Source: JAAYLC01 sp964636665 (GTDB lineage Bacteria > Bacteroidota > Bacteroidia > Flavobacteriales > Flavobacteriaceae). Taken from it: a DNA stretch of 25,027 nucleotides. The stretch lies in NCBI GenBank assembly GCA_964636665.1, contig CAZWVT010000024.1, positions 1 through 25,027 of the forward strand. The letters are read 5' to 3'. The notes under the pieces were generated by a model. It did not search any database. It was given only the letters and a program-made list of their open reading frames with translations, and was not told the origin of the DNA. Position 1 is the first letter of the stretch, and each line of letters starts with the position of its first letter. Positions 6,432 to 15,218 of the stretch are shown here, in pieces. The position numbers were made by a program, and so were the translations under genes.

Positions 6432-9032
6432 TTAAAACTGTTGTCCTATAATAAAATGTGTTTGCCATCCACTGGGTTCTGTTCTTCCTTGAACTGAATC
6501 AAATCCATAACCGAAATCAATTCCAAGCATTCCAAACGCAGGCATAAAGATACGCAATCCTAATCCGGCAGATCGTTTGAGTGCGAAAGGATTATAATCT
6601 TTAAAATTGTTAAATGATGCACCGCCTTCGGCAAAGCCTAAAACATAAATTGAAGCCATTTGCGCTAAGGTAACAGGATATCTTACTTCTAACGTAAATT
6701 TATTGTAAATAGTATTCCCGTCAATATCGCTAAGGGATTGATTCGGATATCCACGAAGCTGAATAATTTCTCTTCCGTCCAAGCTATATGCGCCCAATCC
6801 GTCACCTCCTAAAAAGTAACGTTCAAAAGGTGGAACTCCGCGTGCATTGTTATATGCTCCCAAAAATCCGAATTCAGTTCCCGTGCGAAGCACAAGACGC
6901 TCTACCAAACGGGTGTACCAATCTCCTTTGAATTTGATTTTATAATATTCGAGCCAGTTAAATCTTTCTTGGTCAATTTCTGATCTGCGATTCCGAGCAT
7001 CCACGATTTGACTGCTGTTGGAATTGGGATCTTGAATGATATCTTCCATCAAAGCACGTTCGGATTGGAGTTCTTTGTAATCTACATTGTTGAATAGTGA
7101 ATAAGGTGGAGTCAATTTGGCGGTAATGCTGAAATCAGAACCACTCATTGGGTAAATCGGATTTGCAGAGGTGTTGTTTCTGCTGATTCCAATCGTATAA
7201 GCCAAGTTGTTAGACTGACCATCTCCGAAAGTGAACAATCCGGTGTTGTAATTACTTAAATTGTAATGTTGAAAACTAAGTGCGTTTGACCATACAAAAT
7301 AATCATCCGGCCAAGTAACTCTTTTTGCCAGCCCAACGGAGGCTCCGGATATCGTAAAACTTCGACTCTTGTCGGCACGTCTGTCGTAATAATTGTAATA
7401 ATACTGTTCAGTATGGGAAATGGAAGTGGATAATTGTACCGGTTTTTTCCCGCCTAACCAAGGTTCAGTTAACGAAAGGCTATAAGTCTGATAATATGCA
7501 CTTGCTTGGGCTCGCAGCGAAAGCATCTGTCCGTCTCCCATAGGAAGTGGGTTATAAGAATCCCAGTTAAAAATATTTCGAAGTGAAAAATTCCTAAAGG
7601 AAAGTCCAATGGTTCCGATAAATCCACCACCGCCGTATCCACCTTGAACTTCTACTTGACTGGAACCTTTTTCTACTACGGAATATTCTAAATCGACCAA
7701 TCCGTTGGCTTCATCCACATTTTTAAAATTCGGGCTGAGTTTTTCAGGATCGAAGAAACTCAATTGTCCCAATTCTCGGATGGTTCTTACAATGTCTCTT
7801 TTGCTGTATTTTTGACCCGGACGCGTTCGCAATTCACGATAGATTACGTGATCGTTGGTTCGGTCGTTTCCGACAACAGTCACGTGGTCAAAATAAAATA
7901 AATTCCGCTCCATGATTCGTATTTCAAAATCAATGGTATCGTTCCGAACGGCTACTTCAACAGGATTGATTCGCGCTGCTAAATAACCGTTGTTTTGATA
8001 TAAATTGGTAATGTCATCAGCTTCCGGATCGGTGTCATCAGCAATTCTTTTTTGCAATAACACGCCGTTGTAAACATCGCCACTTTTTATTCCCAACACT
8101 TGACGAAGTTGTGAATCTGTATAAACGCTGTTTCCAATAAATCGAATGTCACCAAAATAATACTTGTCTCCTTCTTCTAAATCAATATTTATAGCCAAAT
8201 TCTTATCGTCTAAAACCATAAGGGTATCATTTACAATGCGTGCATCACGATATCCTTGGGATTTGTATTTACTTAAAATAGACTCTTTGTCTTCTTCATA
8301 TCCTTCTTCAGTATATTTTGAACGCTTCCAGAATCTGACAAAATTTTTCTGTTTTGTCTGTTTCATAGCGCGTCTCAATTTTGCATTACTAAATTGTTCG
8401 TTTCCTGTAAAGTCGATGTCTTTAACTTTTACCCGATTTCCACGATCGATGTGAATGTGCATATCTTGAGAAATCTCATTGCCCAAGGAATCGATTACAG
8501 GTTTGGTAGTAATGGTGGTTTTTGTATTGAAAAACCCGTCTTGGCGATATTTTTTTCTGATGTAATTATTGGTGGTTGTAAGGAGGTTATTGGTTATTTT
8601 GGTTCCCGGCTTTAAGTCGTTATCGTTGATGATTTCTTTTCTTTTGGATTTTCTGATTCCTTTTCCGCTGATGGTAACTTCATGAAGTTTTGGAAGTTCG
8701 ACGATATAAAGTTCTAAATCGATTTCATCACCATCCATTGCTGTGACATAGAATGCGATATCGCTAAAAAGATTTTGATCCCAAAGTTTTTTAGTGACAG
8801 AACTCAACTTTTCACCCGGAATTTGAATTTCCTCGCCAACTCTTAATCCTGTAAAAGCAATTACGGTTTGTTCGTTAAAACTCTGTGTTCCCGTAACAGC
8901 AATTGATCGAATGGTGTATCTTTTGCCACTGTCAAATGGGTTTTCCTGAGCATTGACTGTTATTGTAGAAAAGATTAAAAACAATAAAATATTAAAAAAT
9001 CTTTTCAATCTATTTAATTCAGATTTATTCAT
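6432..9032 (-). CDS. bamA: BamA, outer membrane protein assembly factor
   Basis: Core of the machinery that folds beta barrels into the outer membrane. After a signal peptide (residues 1-29, ending TITVNAQ) come tandem POTRA domains over roughly 30-460, then a 16-strand barrel of the bacterial surface antigen family. The barrel includes an LRGYP segment equivalent to the VRGF/Y lid motif, and the final residue is Phe (IIGQQF), as in BAM substrates. I chose the ATG at 9032, giving 866 residues, because it directly precedes the signal peptide and overlaps the uppS stop by 8 bases. The in-frame ATG at 9056 would add 8 residues. It lies in a run with uppS upstream and two Skp-like genes downstream, the expected partners. 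Confidence 0.96.
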   Translation of the reverse strand: MNKSELNRLKRFFNILLFLIFSTITVNAQENPFDSGKRYTIRSIAVTGTQSFNEQTVIAFTGLRVGEEIQIPGEKLSSVTKKLWDQNLFSDIAFYVTAMDGDEIDLELYIVELPKLHEVTISGKGIRKSKRKEIINDNDLKPGTKITNNLLTTTNNYIRKKYRQDGFFNTKTTITTKPVIDSLGNEISQDMHIHIDRGNRVKVKDIDFTGNEQFSNAKLRRAMKQTKQKNFVRFWKRSKYTEEGYEEDKESILSKYKSQGYRDARIVNDTLMVLDDKNLAINIDLEEGDKYYFGDIRFIGNSVYTDSQLRQVLGIKSGDVYNGVLLQKRIADDTDPEADDITNLYQNNGYLAARINPVEVAVRNDTIDFEIRIMERNLFYFDHVTVVGNDRTNDHVIYRELRTRPGQKYSKRDIVRTIRELGQLSFFDPEKLSPNFKNVDEANGLVDLEYSVVEKGSSQVEVQGGYGGGGFIGTIGLSFRNFSLRNIFNWDSYNPLPMGDGQMLSLRAQASAYYQTYSLSLTEPWLGGKKPVQLSTSISHTEQYYYNYYDRRADKSRSFTISGASVGLAKRVTWPDDYFVWSNALSFQHYNLSNYNTGLFTFGDGQSNNLAYTIGISRNNTSANPIYPMSGSDFSITAKLTPPYSLFNNVDYKELQSERALMEDIIQDPNSNSSQIVDARNRRSEIDQERFNWLEYYKIKFKGDWYTRLVERLVLRTGTEFGFLGAYNNARGVPPFERYFLGGDGLGAYSLDGREIIQLRGYPNQSLSDIDGNTIYNKFTLEVRYPVTLAQMASIYVLGFAEGGASFNNFKDYNPFALKRSAGLGLRIFMPAFGMLGIDFGYGFDSVQGRTEPSGWQTHFIIGQQF

Positions 9033-9768
9033 TAAGCTGGTCACTAGTTCTTCCAAATCTTCTTTCTCTATTTTGATAATTCAGCAAAGCTTTATACAGA
9101 TCTTCTTTGGTAAAATCAGGCCATAAAACATCTGTAAAATACAGCTCTGCATAGGCTATTTGCCACAAGAGAAAATTACTTATTCGTTGTTCTCCACTTG
9201 TGCGGATAAGCAAATCTACATCGGGCAAATCATGCGTGTATAGATGATTGTTAATTAGTTGTTCATCAATATCGAGCGGCGAAATTAGTCTATTTTTAGC
9301 TTTAACGCTAATCTCTTGAACGGTTTTTACTAATTCTTCTCTCGAACCATAGCTAAGTGCCAAGGTTAGTGTCATTCTTTTGTGATTTTTTGTCTTTTCA
9401 ATGACACTTAACAATTCTTCTTTTGCAGCAGGGGGCAGGGTATCAATATTACCAATGGCATTTAATTTTATATCGTTTTCTGTAAGTTTTTTCAATTCGG
9501 ATTTCAAAGATGAAACAAGAAGCTTCATCAATAAATTTACTTCAATTGCGGGTCTTTTCCAGTTTTCTGTAGAAAATGCATACAATGTGAGGTATTTAAT
9601 GCCTATTTCTGTAGCGCCTTCCACAACTTCTCTTACAGCTTTCGTGCCTTTTTCATGGCCTTTAATGCGAAAAAGTCCTCTTGTAGTAGCCCACCGCCCG
9701 TTGCCGTCCATTACGATTGCAGTGTGGACAGGAAGTTTTTCCGGGTTTATTTTGGTTTTAATATCCAT
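9025..9768 (-). CDS. uppS: Isoprenyl transferase (undecaprenyl diphosphate synthase)
   Basis: Cis-prenyltransferase that extends farnesyl diphosphate with isopentenyl units to make C55 undecaprenyl diphosphate, the lipid carrier for peptidoglycan and surface glycans. The 247 residues carry all the family signatures: VMDGNGRWA with catalytic D21, GHEKG at 38-42, FSTENW at 65-70, SYGSREE at 139-145, and the C-terminal RTSGEQRISNFLLWQ block (about 189-203) that binds diphosphate and Mg. Its stop overlaps the bamA start by 8 bases, and its own start is 3 bases after the stop of the DUF6089 gene. Both arrangements indicate one operon. Confidence 0.96.
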   Translation of the reverse strand: MDIKTKINPEKLPVHTAIVMDGNGRWATTRGLFRIKGHEKGTKAVREVVEGATEIGIKYLTLYAFSTENWKRPAIEVNLLMKLLVSSLKSELKKLTENDIKLNAIGNIDTLPPAAKEELLSVIEKTKNHKRMTLTLALSYGSREELVKTVQEISVKAKNRLISPLDIDEQLINNHLYTHDLPDVDLLIRTSGEQRISNFLLWQIAYAELYFTDVLWPDFTKEDLYKALLNYQNRERRFGRTSDQLNE

Positions 9769-9771
9769 AGA

Positions 9772-10464
9772 TTAGAAATTGCAATAACAGGGTTTTCGTC
9801 CAAAAGTAAGCGTAATATTTATCCCCGTAAAGACATACCAATCATTATTGTTGATATTTCCAAAGGCATAAACTCCTGCATTTGCATCTTGATTTTTTGG
9901 ATTGCTGCCGTCAAGATTATCGGTGAAAGTATAACGAGCGCCTATTTCTGCTCCAATCACTGCGTGTCGTCCAATAGAGGCTTTGTAACCGATAACCATG
10001 GGAATGGCAAAATTTACAGCTCTGCCATTTGAGCTGATATGGTCATCGGAATTTTTAAACAGCGAATTGTAACCGATTAAATTAATTCCTGTAAATAAAT
10101 AAGGACTGGAGATTGGATTGCCGCTGTGTACATCAAAATCCCAAAAAGTGTATTCAATTCCAAGTGAAACTTCTCCTAATGTATTTTCAAAATGATAACC
10201 ACGTTGATTTCTACGAGTTTCGTGACTGTTAATGTCGTCGGCTTTTAATTTGGTCAACATTACTGTGCCGCGAAAGGAATGTCTTGTACTTCGATTCCAA
10301 CGGGCAATACCGCCAAATGCCAATGTGTTGGGATTTATGAATGTAGTGGCTCCTACATCTCCTATATAATTTACGCCACCTGCTATCAAACCAATCTCGT
10401 ATGTTTGTGCTGTTACAGAAGACAAGGTTAACAATCCTATTAATAAACCGAATATGTATTTCAT
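9772..10464 (-). CDS. DUF6089-type outer membrane beta-barrel protein
   Basis: A 230-residue protein with a 20-residue signal peptide (MKYIFGLLIGLLTLSSVTAQ). The body consists of short alternating Gly/aromatic strands, such as YEIGLIAGGVNYIGDVG and YLFTGINLIGYNSLF, and ends YCNF with a terminal Phe. It is predicted to be a small outer-membrane barrel. In flavobacteria a protein of this type (DUF6089) occupies this position between nadK and uppS; its function is not established. The start at 10464 is chosen over the in-frame ATG at 10506 because the 14 extra residues would precede a complete signal peptide and would overlap the -7 box at 10481-10488. The next gene, uppS, starts 3 bases after its stop. 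Confidence 0.85.
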   Translation of the reverse strand: MKYIFGLLIGLLTLSSVTAQTYEIGLIAGGVNYIGDVGATTFINPNTLAFGGIARWNRSTRHSFRGTVMLTKLKADDINSHETRRNQRGYHFENTLGEVSLGIEYTFWDFDVHSGNPISSPYLFTGINLIGYNSLFKNSDDHISSNGRAVNFAIPMVIGYKASIGRHAVIGAEIGARYTFTDNLDGSNPKNQDANAGVYAFGNINNNDWYVFTGINITLTFGRKPCYCNF

Positions 10465-10480
10465 ATTATGAAAAAGAGTG

Positions 10481-10488
10481 CAAATATA
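10481..10488 (-). promoter_or_regulatory. Possible -7 box for the DUF6089-uppS-bamA-ompH run
   Basis: Minus-strand TATATTTG is an exact TAnnTTTG match, 17-24 bases before the ATG at 10464. The nearest upstream TTG is 15 bases away, slightly short of the usual 17-23. The nadK stop is about 90 bases upstream, so a separate promoter here is plausible. Confidence 0.4.
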
Positions 10489-10577
10489 TAAATTATGTTC
10501 ATGCAATTTGAGCTCTTGTTGTTTAACCTGAAATAATCCGAATTATTGTAAAGTGAGGTATGAAATCTGTTTTTAAG

Positions 10578-11462
10578 TCAGTTTCGTTTGTCTTCTCCCC
10601 ATAAGAGGCGTTTTCTAAGTGTTTGAATAAAACTGTCTTCATCAATTTGTAAAAGTCGGATTTTAAAATCAGCTTTTTTTATAACTACTTTGGTTTCATT
10701 GGCTACAGTAGAAGTGCGCGAATCCAAAGATAATAAAAAGGAATCTTCACGCCCTGATACTTTTAAAGTAAGTACCGCAGTATCCGGAACAACTAACGGT
10801 CGTGCGCTTAAATTGTGAGGCGCAATGGGAGTTAAAAGAAAATTTTTAGCACTCGGTTCAATAATGGGGCCTCCGCAACTCAAAGAATATCCTGTGGAAC
10901 CGGTCGGTGTGGCAACAATTAAACCATCAGACCAATAAGAAGTAAGGTAGTTGTCGTTAATCCAAGTTTCAACCTGAATCATGGAACTGGTATTGCGCCG
11001 ATTTACCGCAACTTCATTTAAAGCAAAATTCAATGAGTCAAAAGCGTTTTGAGACGGATAAGTAGAAACGGTCAATAACGAGCGTTCGGAAATTGAATAT
11101 TGCCCTTCGAGAATTTGATGTAACATCGATTGAATATCTTCTTTTTGGATGGTAGCCAAAAACCCCAAACGACCCAAGTTAATTCCCACTATCGGAATTC
11201 CTGAGTTTTTTACAAATGTTACTGCTTTTAAAATAGTTCCATCCCCGCCGATACTGAAAAAAAGTTTATAATCAGAATCTAAAACTTCAAAAGTTTGACA
11301 AGAAAGTATGCGCGAATCTATATTTTCTCTTTGTCTTAAAATGTCGTGAAAGTTTTTTTCAATAAATATTGAAGCTCCTTTTTTATGAAGCGCTTCAAGT
11401 AATATCTGAAGGTATTTCTCGGTATTTTGATTGTAAAATTGACCGTATATGGCGACTTTCAT
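10578..11462 (-). CDS. nadK: NAD kinase
   Basis: Phosphorylates NAD to NADP in the cytoplasm. The 294 residues show the family motifs in order: the GGDGT motif at 72-76 with catalytic D74, the GINLGRLGFL block at 93-102, the NE motif at 149-150, the Gly-rich DGLIVATPTGSTGY block at 179-192, and LTPIAPHNLSARP at 210-222. The N-terminus MKVAIYGQFYN is the start of the Rossmann-like domain. The gene follows the CBS-domain gene with a 4-base gap, so the two are likely co-transcribed. The downstream DUF6089 gene is separated by about 110 bases that include a possible promoter. Confidence 0.96.
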   Translation of the reverse strand: MKVAIYGQFYNQNTEKYLQILLEALHKKGASIFIEKNFHDILRQRENIDSRILSCQTFEVLDSDYKLFFSIGGDGTILKAVTFVKNSGIPIVGINLGRLGFLATIQKEDIQSMLHQILEGQYSISERSLLTVSTYPSQNAFDSLNFALNEVAVNRRNTSSMIQVETWINDNYLTSYWSDGLIVATPTGSTGYSLSCGGPIIEPSAKNFLLTPIAPHNLSARPLVVPDTAVLTLKVSGREDSFLLSLDSRTSTVANETKVVIKKADFKIRLLQIDEDSFIQTLRKRLLWGEDKRN

Positions 11463-11466
11463 AGAA

Positions 11467-12123
11467 TCAGATATTAAGGAATTTGTCTAAATATTTTGAG
11501 CGTTGTTTTAGATTTTCAATCCAAATATCTTCTTCATGCTGACTTATGATATCATAATTATACCTTCTGAAAGTCTGAACAATATTGTGAATATTGCTTT
11601 GACCGATTTTTATTGTGATTTCAATCCTGTTGTCTGAGATATGAGAAATAAACATTCCATATAAGCGCCCGGAATTTGATTCTACAATCTGAGAAATTTC
11701 ACTAAACGAATATTCCCGAATGCCTTTTTGAACTACAATAATACCGCCCGATTCCGACATAAATGGCGTGTTGTTGAAAATTTCCATAATGTCGTTGAGT
11801 TCATAATATCCGCTGTATTTTTTTTCTTCCTCAAGAACCGGTAAAATATTTGAGTTATGAATTGCAAATGCGGCCAAAACATCCAACCAGTTAGTGTTGT
11901 GATGGACATAAATCGGTTCAATCGCATAAGCGTAATCTAACAAGGACTTCTCTTGATCAAAACAACTGGCATCCGTTTCGGAGATGCATCCAATGTATTC
12001 TCCATTTTGGGAAATAGGAACATGGGTGTAAGTAAATTTCCGAGCCAAATTCTTAGCCTCCCTAACCGTGTTGTGTATATCCAGAGGTTCTATATCATTT
12101 ATAAGATAGTGATGTATGTTCAT
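11467..12123 (-). CDS. CBS-domain protein with possible C-terminal ACT-like region
   Basis: A 218-residue cytoplasmic protein without signal or membrane segment. The first about 120 residues resemble a CBS pair (a Bateman module): HVPISQNGEYIGCISETD and ILPVLEEEKKYSGYYELND are the two characteristic strand-turn segments. Such modules sense adenine nucleotides or related ligands in other proteins. The C-terminal half (about 125-200) has the look of an ACT-like alpha/beta fold (GIIVVQ..., RIEITIKIG, HNIVQTFRRYNYDI). The ligand here is unknown. It lies 4 bases upstream of nadK, which suggests a link to nucleotide or NAD(P) sensing. It is divergent from pdxJ across 129 bases. Confidence 0.88.
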   Translation of the reverse strand: MNIHHYLINDIEPLDIHNTVREAKNLARKFTYTHVPISQNGEYIGCISETDASCFDQEKSLLDYAYAIEPIYVHHNTNWLDVLAAFAIHNSNILPVLEEEKKYSGYYELNDIMEIFNNTPFMSESGGIIVVQKGIREYSFSEISQIVESNSGRLYGMFISHISDNRIEITIKIGQSNIHNIVQTFRRYNYDIISQHEEDIWIENLKQRSKYLDKFLNI

Positions 12124-12181
12124 AAACTAATTTTTTGACGCAAAATAACAAAATAAGCTGTTTTAACGTGAAATGCCTTTG

Positions 12182-12189
12182 TATTTTTG
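12182..12189 (+). promoter_or_regulatory. Possible -7 box for pdxJ
   Basis: TATTTTTG is an exact TAnnTTTG match. No TTG occurs at the 17-23 base spacing upstream. It implies a leader of about 55-60 bases before the ATG at 12253 and overlaps the upstream in-frame ATG at 12187, which argues against that earlier start. Confidence 0.4.
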
Positions 12190-12252
12190 TTTTTATGTAC
12201 GAGTTTAATATACTCAAAAGTATCTCATAGTTTAAAAAATAATATTAAAAAT

Positions 12253-12966
12253 ATGACAAAACTTAGTGTAAATATCAATAAAATAGCAACACTCAGAAAT
12301 TCAAGAGGAGGAAATGTGCCTGATTTGCTGCAAGTAGCAAAAGATGTTCAAAAATTTGGAGCGCAGGGAATAACGATTCATCCAAGACCGGACGAAAGAC
12401 ACATTAAGTATAAGGATGTTTACGATTTGAAACCGATTGTTACTACTGAATATAACATTGAAGGAAATCCGATAGAGAAATTCATCGATATCATTTTGGA
12501 AGTAAAACCAACTCAGGTAACATTAGTGCCGGATGCAGAAGATGCGCTTACCTCTAATGCCGGATGGAATACGAAAAAACACAAAGCTTTTTTGAAGGAA
12601 GTAATCAGTGAATTTAAAAGAAACGACATACGCACTTCTATTTTTGTAGATCCGGATATGGAAATGGTGGAACATGCCGCAGATACCGGTACAGAGAGAA
12701 TTGAATTATACACGGAAGAATACGCAATTCAGTTTTCAAAAGGGAATAAAGAGGCGGTTAAAATGTACACAGAATGTGCTGTTTTAGGCAACAATTTGGG
12801 TATGGGAATCAATGCCGGTCACGATTTGTCAATGGACAACATTCGGTTTTTTAAAAATGAAGTTCCACATTTGCTGGAAGTAAGTATCGGTCATGCGCTA
12901 ATTAGTGAATCTCTATATTATGGATTGGAGTATGTTGTTCGCGATTATTTGCAAAAACTTTCGTAA
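12253..12966 (+). CDS. pdxJ: Pyridoxine 5'-phosphate synthase
   Basis: Condenses 1-deoxy-xylulose 5-phosphate with 3-amino-2-oxopropyl phosphate to make pyridoxine phosphate, the last step of the DXP-dependent vitamin B6 pathway. The 237 residues are the normal TIM-barrel length. The catalytic residues known from the E. coli enzyme align: H43 (TIHPRPDERHI), E70 (NIE), E151 (ERIELYTE) and H190 (NAGHDL), plus SIGHALI near the end. Differences include INKIATLRN in place of the proteobacterial IDHIATLRN, and VPDAEDALTSNAGW in place of the PEKRQE loop. The start at 12253 removes 22 non-conserved residues that the upstream ATG would add. The hydrolase gene follows after 25 bases. Confidence 0.95.
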   Translation: MTKLSVNINKIATLRNSRGGNVPDLLQVAKDVQKFGAQGITIHPRPDERHIKYKDVYDLKPIVTTEYNIEGNPIEKFIDIILEVKPTQVTLVPDAEDALTSNAGWNTKKHKAFLKEVISEFKRNDIRTSIFVDPDMEMVEHAADTGTERIELYTEEYAIQFSKGNKEAVKMYTECAVLGNNLGMGINAGHDLSMDNIRFFKNEVPHLLEVSIGHALISESLYYGLEYVVRDYLQKLS

Positions 12967-12991
12967 CTTCTACACATAAAAAATAAAAACT

Positions 12992-13768
12992 ATGGAAGAA
13001 AATAAAATACTGCATTCGCAAGTGCTCGGTGAAGGAACGCCTTTTATCATTTTACACGGATTTTTTGGAATGGGAGACAATTGGAAATCGCTGGCAAATC
13101 AATATAAAGAAGATTTTGAAGTGCATCTGATTGATTTGAGGAATCACGGTAGAAGTTTACATAGTAACGACTTCTCTTATGAAATAATGGTGAAAGATTT
13201 AAAACATTACTGCGATTCAAATAATTTCTCCGAAATAATTCTTTTAGGTCATTCTATGGGCGGTAAAGTCGCCATGTTTTTCGCTGCTCAATATCCTGAA
13301 AAAATAAAAAAACTCCTTGTTGCAGATATTAGTCCGAAGCAATATCCGCCACATCACGAGGATATTATAGAGGCGCTTCAGGCATTAGACGTCTCCACGC
13401 TTAAATCTCGAGGTGAAGCCGAAGAACGATTGGAGAAATATATAAGAAGTAAAACGGTGCGATTGTTTTTATTAAAAAATTTATATCGAAAAAATAAAAC
13501 CGAATTCGGTTTGCGTATGAATTTGGAAGTTTTGGCAAATTCAATGGATGAAGTTGGTGCTGAACTAAATGAAGATGCTGTTTATTCCGGTAAAACCTTG
13601 TTTTTAAAAGGTTCAAAAAGCGATTATATACAAGCATCTGATGAATCCTTAATAAAAAAGCATTTTCCTGATGCCAAAATTGAGATTATTCAAGATGCCG
13701 GTCATTGGTTGCACGCAGAACAGCCCGAGGAGTTTTATAATACAACCTTAAACTTTATAAAAGAATAA
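12992..13768 (+). CDS. Alpha/beta hydrolase (YbfF-like esterase)
   Basis: Cytoplasmic serine hydrolase of the alpha/beta fold, 258 residues and without a signal peptide. The catalytic triad can be placed: S88 in the nucleophile elbow GHSMGG, D211 in GSKSDYI, and H238 in AGHWLHAEQP. The oxyanion-hole region is HGFFGMGDNW at 22-31, and LRNHGRS follows the third strand, a pattern typical of the small YbfF/acyl-CoA-esterase-like branch. A helical cap covers about 117-185. The natural substrate cannot be read from the sequence. The 25-base gap to pdxJ suggests shared transcription. A 182-base region without genes follows. Confidence 0.92.
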   Translation: MEENKILHSQVLGEGTPFIILHGFFGMGDNWKSLANQYKEDFEVHLIDLRNHGRSLHSNDFSYEIMVKDLKHYCDSNNFSEIILLGHSMGGKVAMFFAAQYPEKIKKLLVADISPKQYPPHHEDIIEALQALDVSTLKSRGEAEERLEKYIRSKTVRLFLLKNLYRKNKTEFGLRMNLEVLANSMDEVGAELNEDAVYSGKTLFLKGSKSDYIQASDESLIKKHFPDAKIEIIQDAGHWLHAEQPEEFYNTTLNFIKE

Positions 13769-13892
13769 TTGTTAAGAAGGTTAGAAGTCTTAATGAATTT
13801 TCAAACCCGAACCGTTTTTGCATAAATTTTAAAATATCGCCAGATAGTGGTGATTTTTGAGTTCTTTTTTATTATACTTGCATGGGTATTTA

Positions 13893-13906
13893 TTATGCAT
13901 GCATAA
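13893..13906. promoter_or_regulatory. 14 bp perfect palindrome upstream of the FadL gene
   Basis: TTATGCATGCATAA is its own reverse complement and sits 45 bases before the FadL start. It is about 12 bases downstream of TATACTTG (13873-13880), a one-mismatch -7 box. It could be an operator for a dimeric repressor; this is inference only. Confidence 0.3.
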
Positions 13907-13950
13907 GAAATACGTATATTCAGAGAATCTATTACTTAAATTTATTATCT

Positions 13951-15198
13951 ATGAAAAAAACAATACTTTTTTCCTTGTTGCTTTTGATATCGGGTTTTTC
14001 TTACGCTGGTGGATACCGTGTGAGTTTGCAAGGTAATAAAGCATTGGCGATGGGACATACGGGTGTCGCAATTGTGCAGAGTAGTGAATCCGTATTTTTT
14101 AATCCGGCCGGTTTGGTTTATTTGGAGGATACGTTTAATGTCTCTGCCGGAATAAGCGGAGTCTTTACTAATGTTGCATATCAAAACACCGCAACGGGAA
14201 TTTCAGAAAGATCAGATAGTCCGATGGGAACGCCTTTTTATGTTTACGCCTCATATAAAGCAAATGATTGGGTGTCATTTGGATTGGGGATTTACACGCC
14301 TTATGGCAGTGAAGTCCGTTATCCCGAAGGATGGGCAGGCTCACATTTAGTAAATTCAATAGCGTTAAAAGCAATTTATGTCCAGCCTACAGTATCATTT
14401 AAACTGAACGATATAGTAAGTATCGGAGGAGGTCCTATCTATGCAATTGGTTCCGTGGATTTTGATAGAAGTCTAAATCGCTCCTTAACAGATTTGGATG
14501 GAAATCGTGCTGCTGTTAATGTAGAAGCCTCTAACGTAACTGAATGGGGATGGGTTGCAAGTGCGATGATTAATTTTACGGAAAATCTTCACTTTGGAGC
14601 AACTTATCGTTCAGAAATCATATTAAATGCGGATGACGGTCAAGCAACATTTCAAAACATACCAAATTCGCCTTTAACTCCTTTTGAAGATTCTCCAATC
14701 AGAGCCGGCCTGCCTATGCCCGCAGAAATAACTATCGGAGTTTCTTATGATTATAAAGAATGGACATTTGCTTTCGATTACAACAGAACTTTTTGGAATG
14801 CCTACAGTTCTTTGGATATTGAATTTGCTAATCCTAACATTCCGGATTCTAGAAATGCAAGAAATTATAAAAATTCCTCTATCTACAGGTTTGGATTGCA
14901 ATATGACGTAAATCATACATTTACTTTAAGAGGAGGTTATTATTTTGACCAGTCGCCGTTACAACAAGGTTATTTTGCTCCGGAAACGCCTCGTAATGAC
15001 AGCAATAATTTTACCGCCGGGATGACCGTGAATATCGGAGCTAATTTTCAATTAGATGCAGCATTCCTTTATTCCCACTCTAAACAGATTGACGCTTCAT
15101 ACGATTATTATTACGAAGACGGCGTGGCAGTGCCTTTCGGAGGGACATATAAATCAAATATGTTTACGCCGGCAATCGGAATCACCTATAAAATGTAA
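13951..15198 (+). CDS. FadL/OmpP1/TodX-family outer membrane transporter
   Basis: Outer-membrane beta barrel predicted to import long-chain fatty acids or other hydrophobic compounds. The signal peptide is residues 1-19 (ends SGFSYA). The mature N-terminus GGYRVSLQGNKALAMGHTG and the SVFFNPAG segment at about 48-54 form the family's N-terminal hatch region. Barrel strands of the FadL type follow (VSFGLGIYTPYGSEVRYP, GAPTYR-like strands, FRFGLQYDV-like strands), ending FTPAIGITYKM. The 415 residues fit the family. I use the ATG at 13951 because it directly precedes the signal; the in-frame ATG at 13882 adds 23 non-signal residues. It lies 20 bases before an SGNH hydrolase lipoprotein gene, so lipid release and uptake are probably coupled. 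Confidence 0.93.
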   Translation: MKKTILFSLLLLISGFSYAGGYRVSLQGNKALAMGHTGVAIVQSSESVFFNPAGLVYLEDTFNVSAGISGVFTNVAYQNTATGISERSDSPMGTPFYVYASYKANDWVSFGLGIYTPYGSEVRYPEGWAGSHLVNSIALKAIYVQPTVSFKLNDIVSIGGGPIYAIGSVDFDRSLNRSLTDLDGNRAAVNVEASNVTEWGWVASAMINFTENLHFGATYRSEIILNADDGQATFQNIPNSPLTPFEDSPIRAGLPMPAEITIGVSYDYKEWTFAFDYNRTFWNAYSSLDIEFANPNIPDSRNARNYKNSSIYRFGLQYDVNHTFTLRGGYYFDQSPLQQGYFAPETPRNDSNNFTAGMTVNIGANFQLDAAFLYSHSKQIDASYDYYYEDGVAVPFGGTYKSNMFTPAIGITYKM

Positions 15199-15218
15199 TC
15201 TTTAAAACAGACTTCAAA

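Noticed and set aside
10532..10547. AATAAT / ATTATT stem after nadK as a terminator
   Set aside because: All-AT 6 bp stem with a 4-base loop and no T run; not stable enough to be called.
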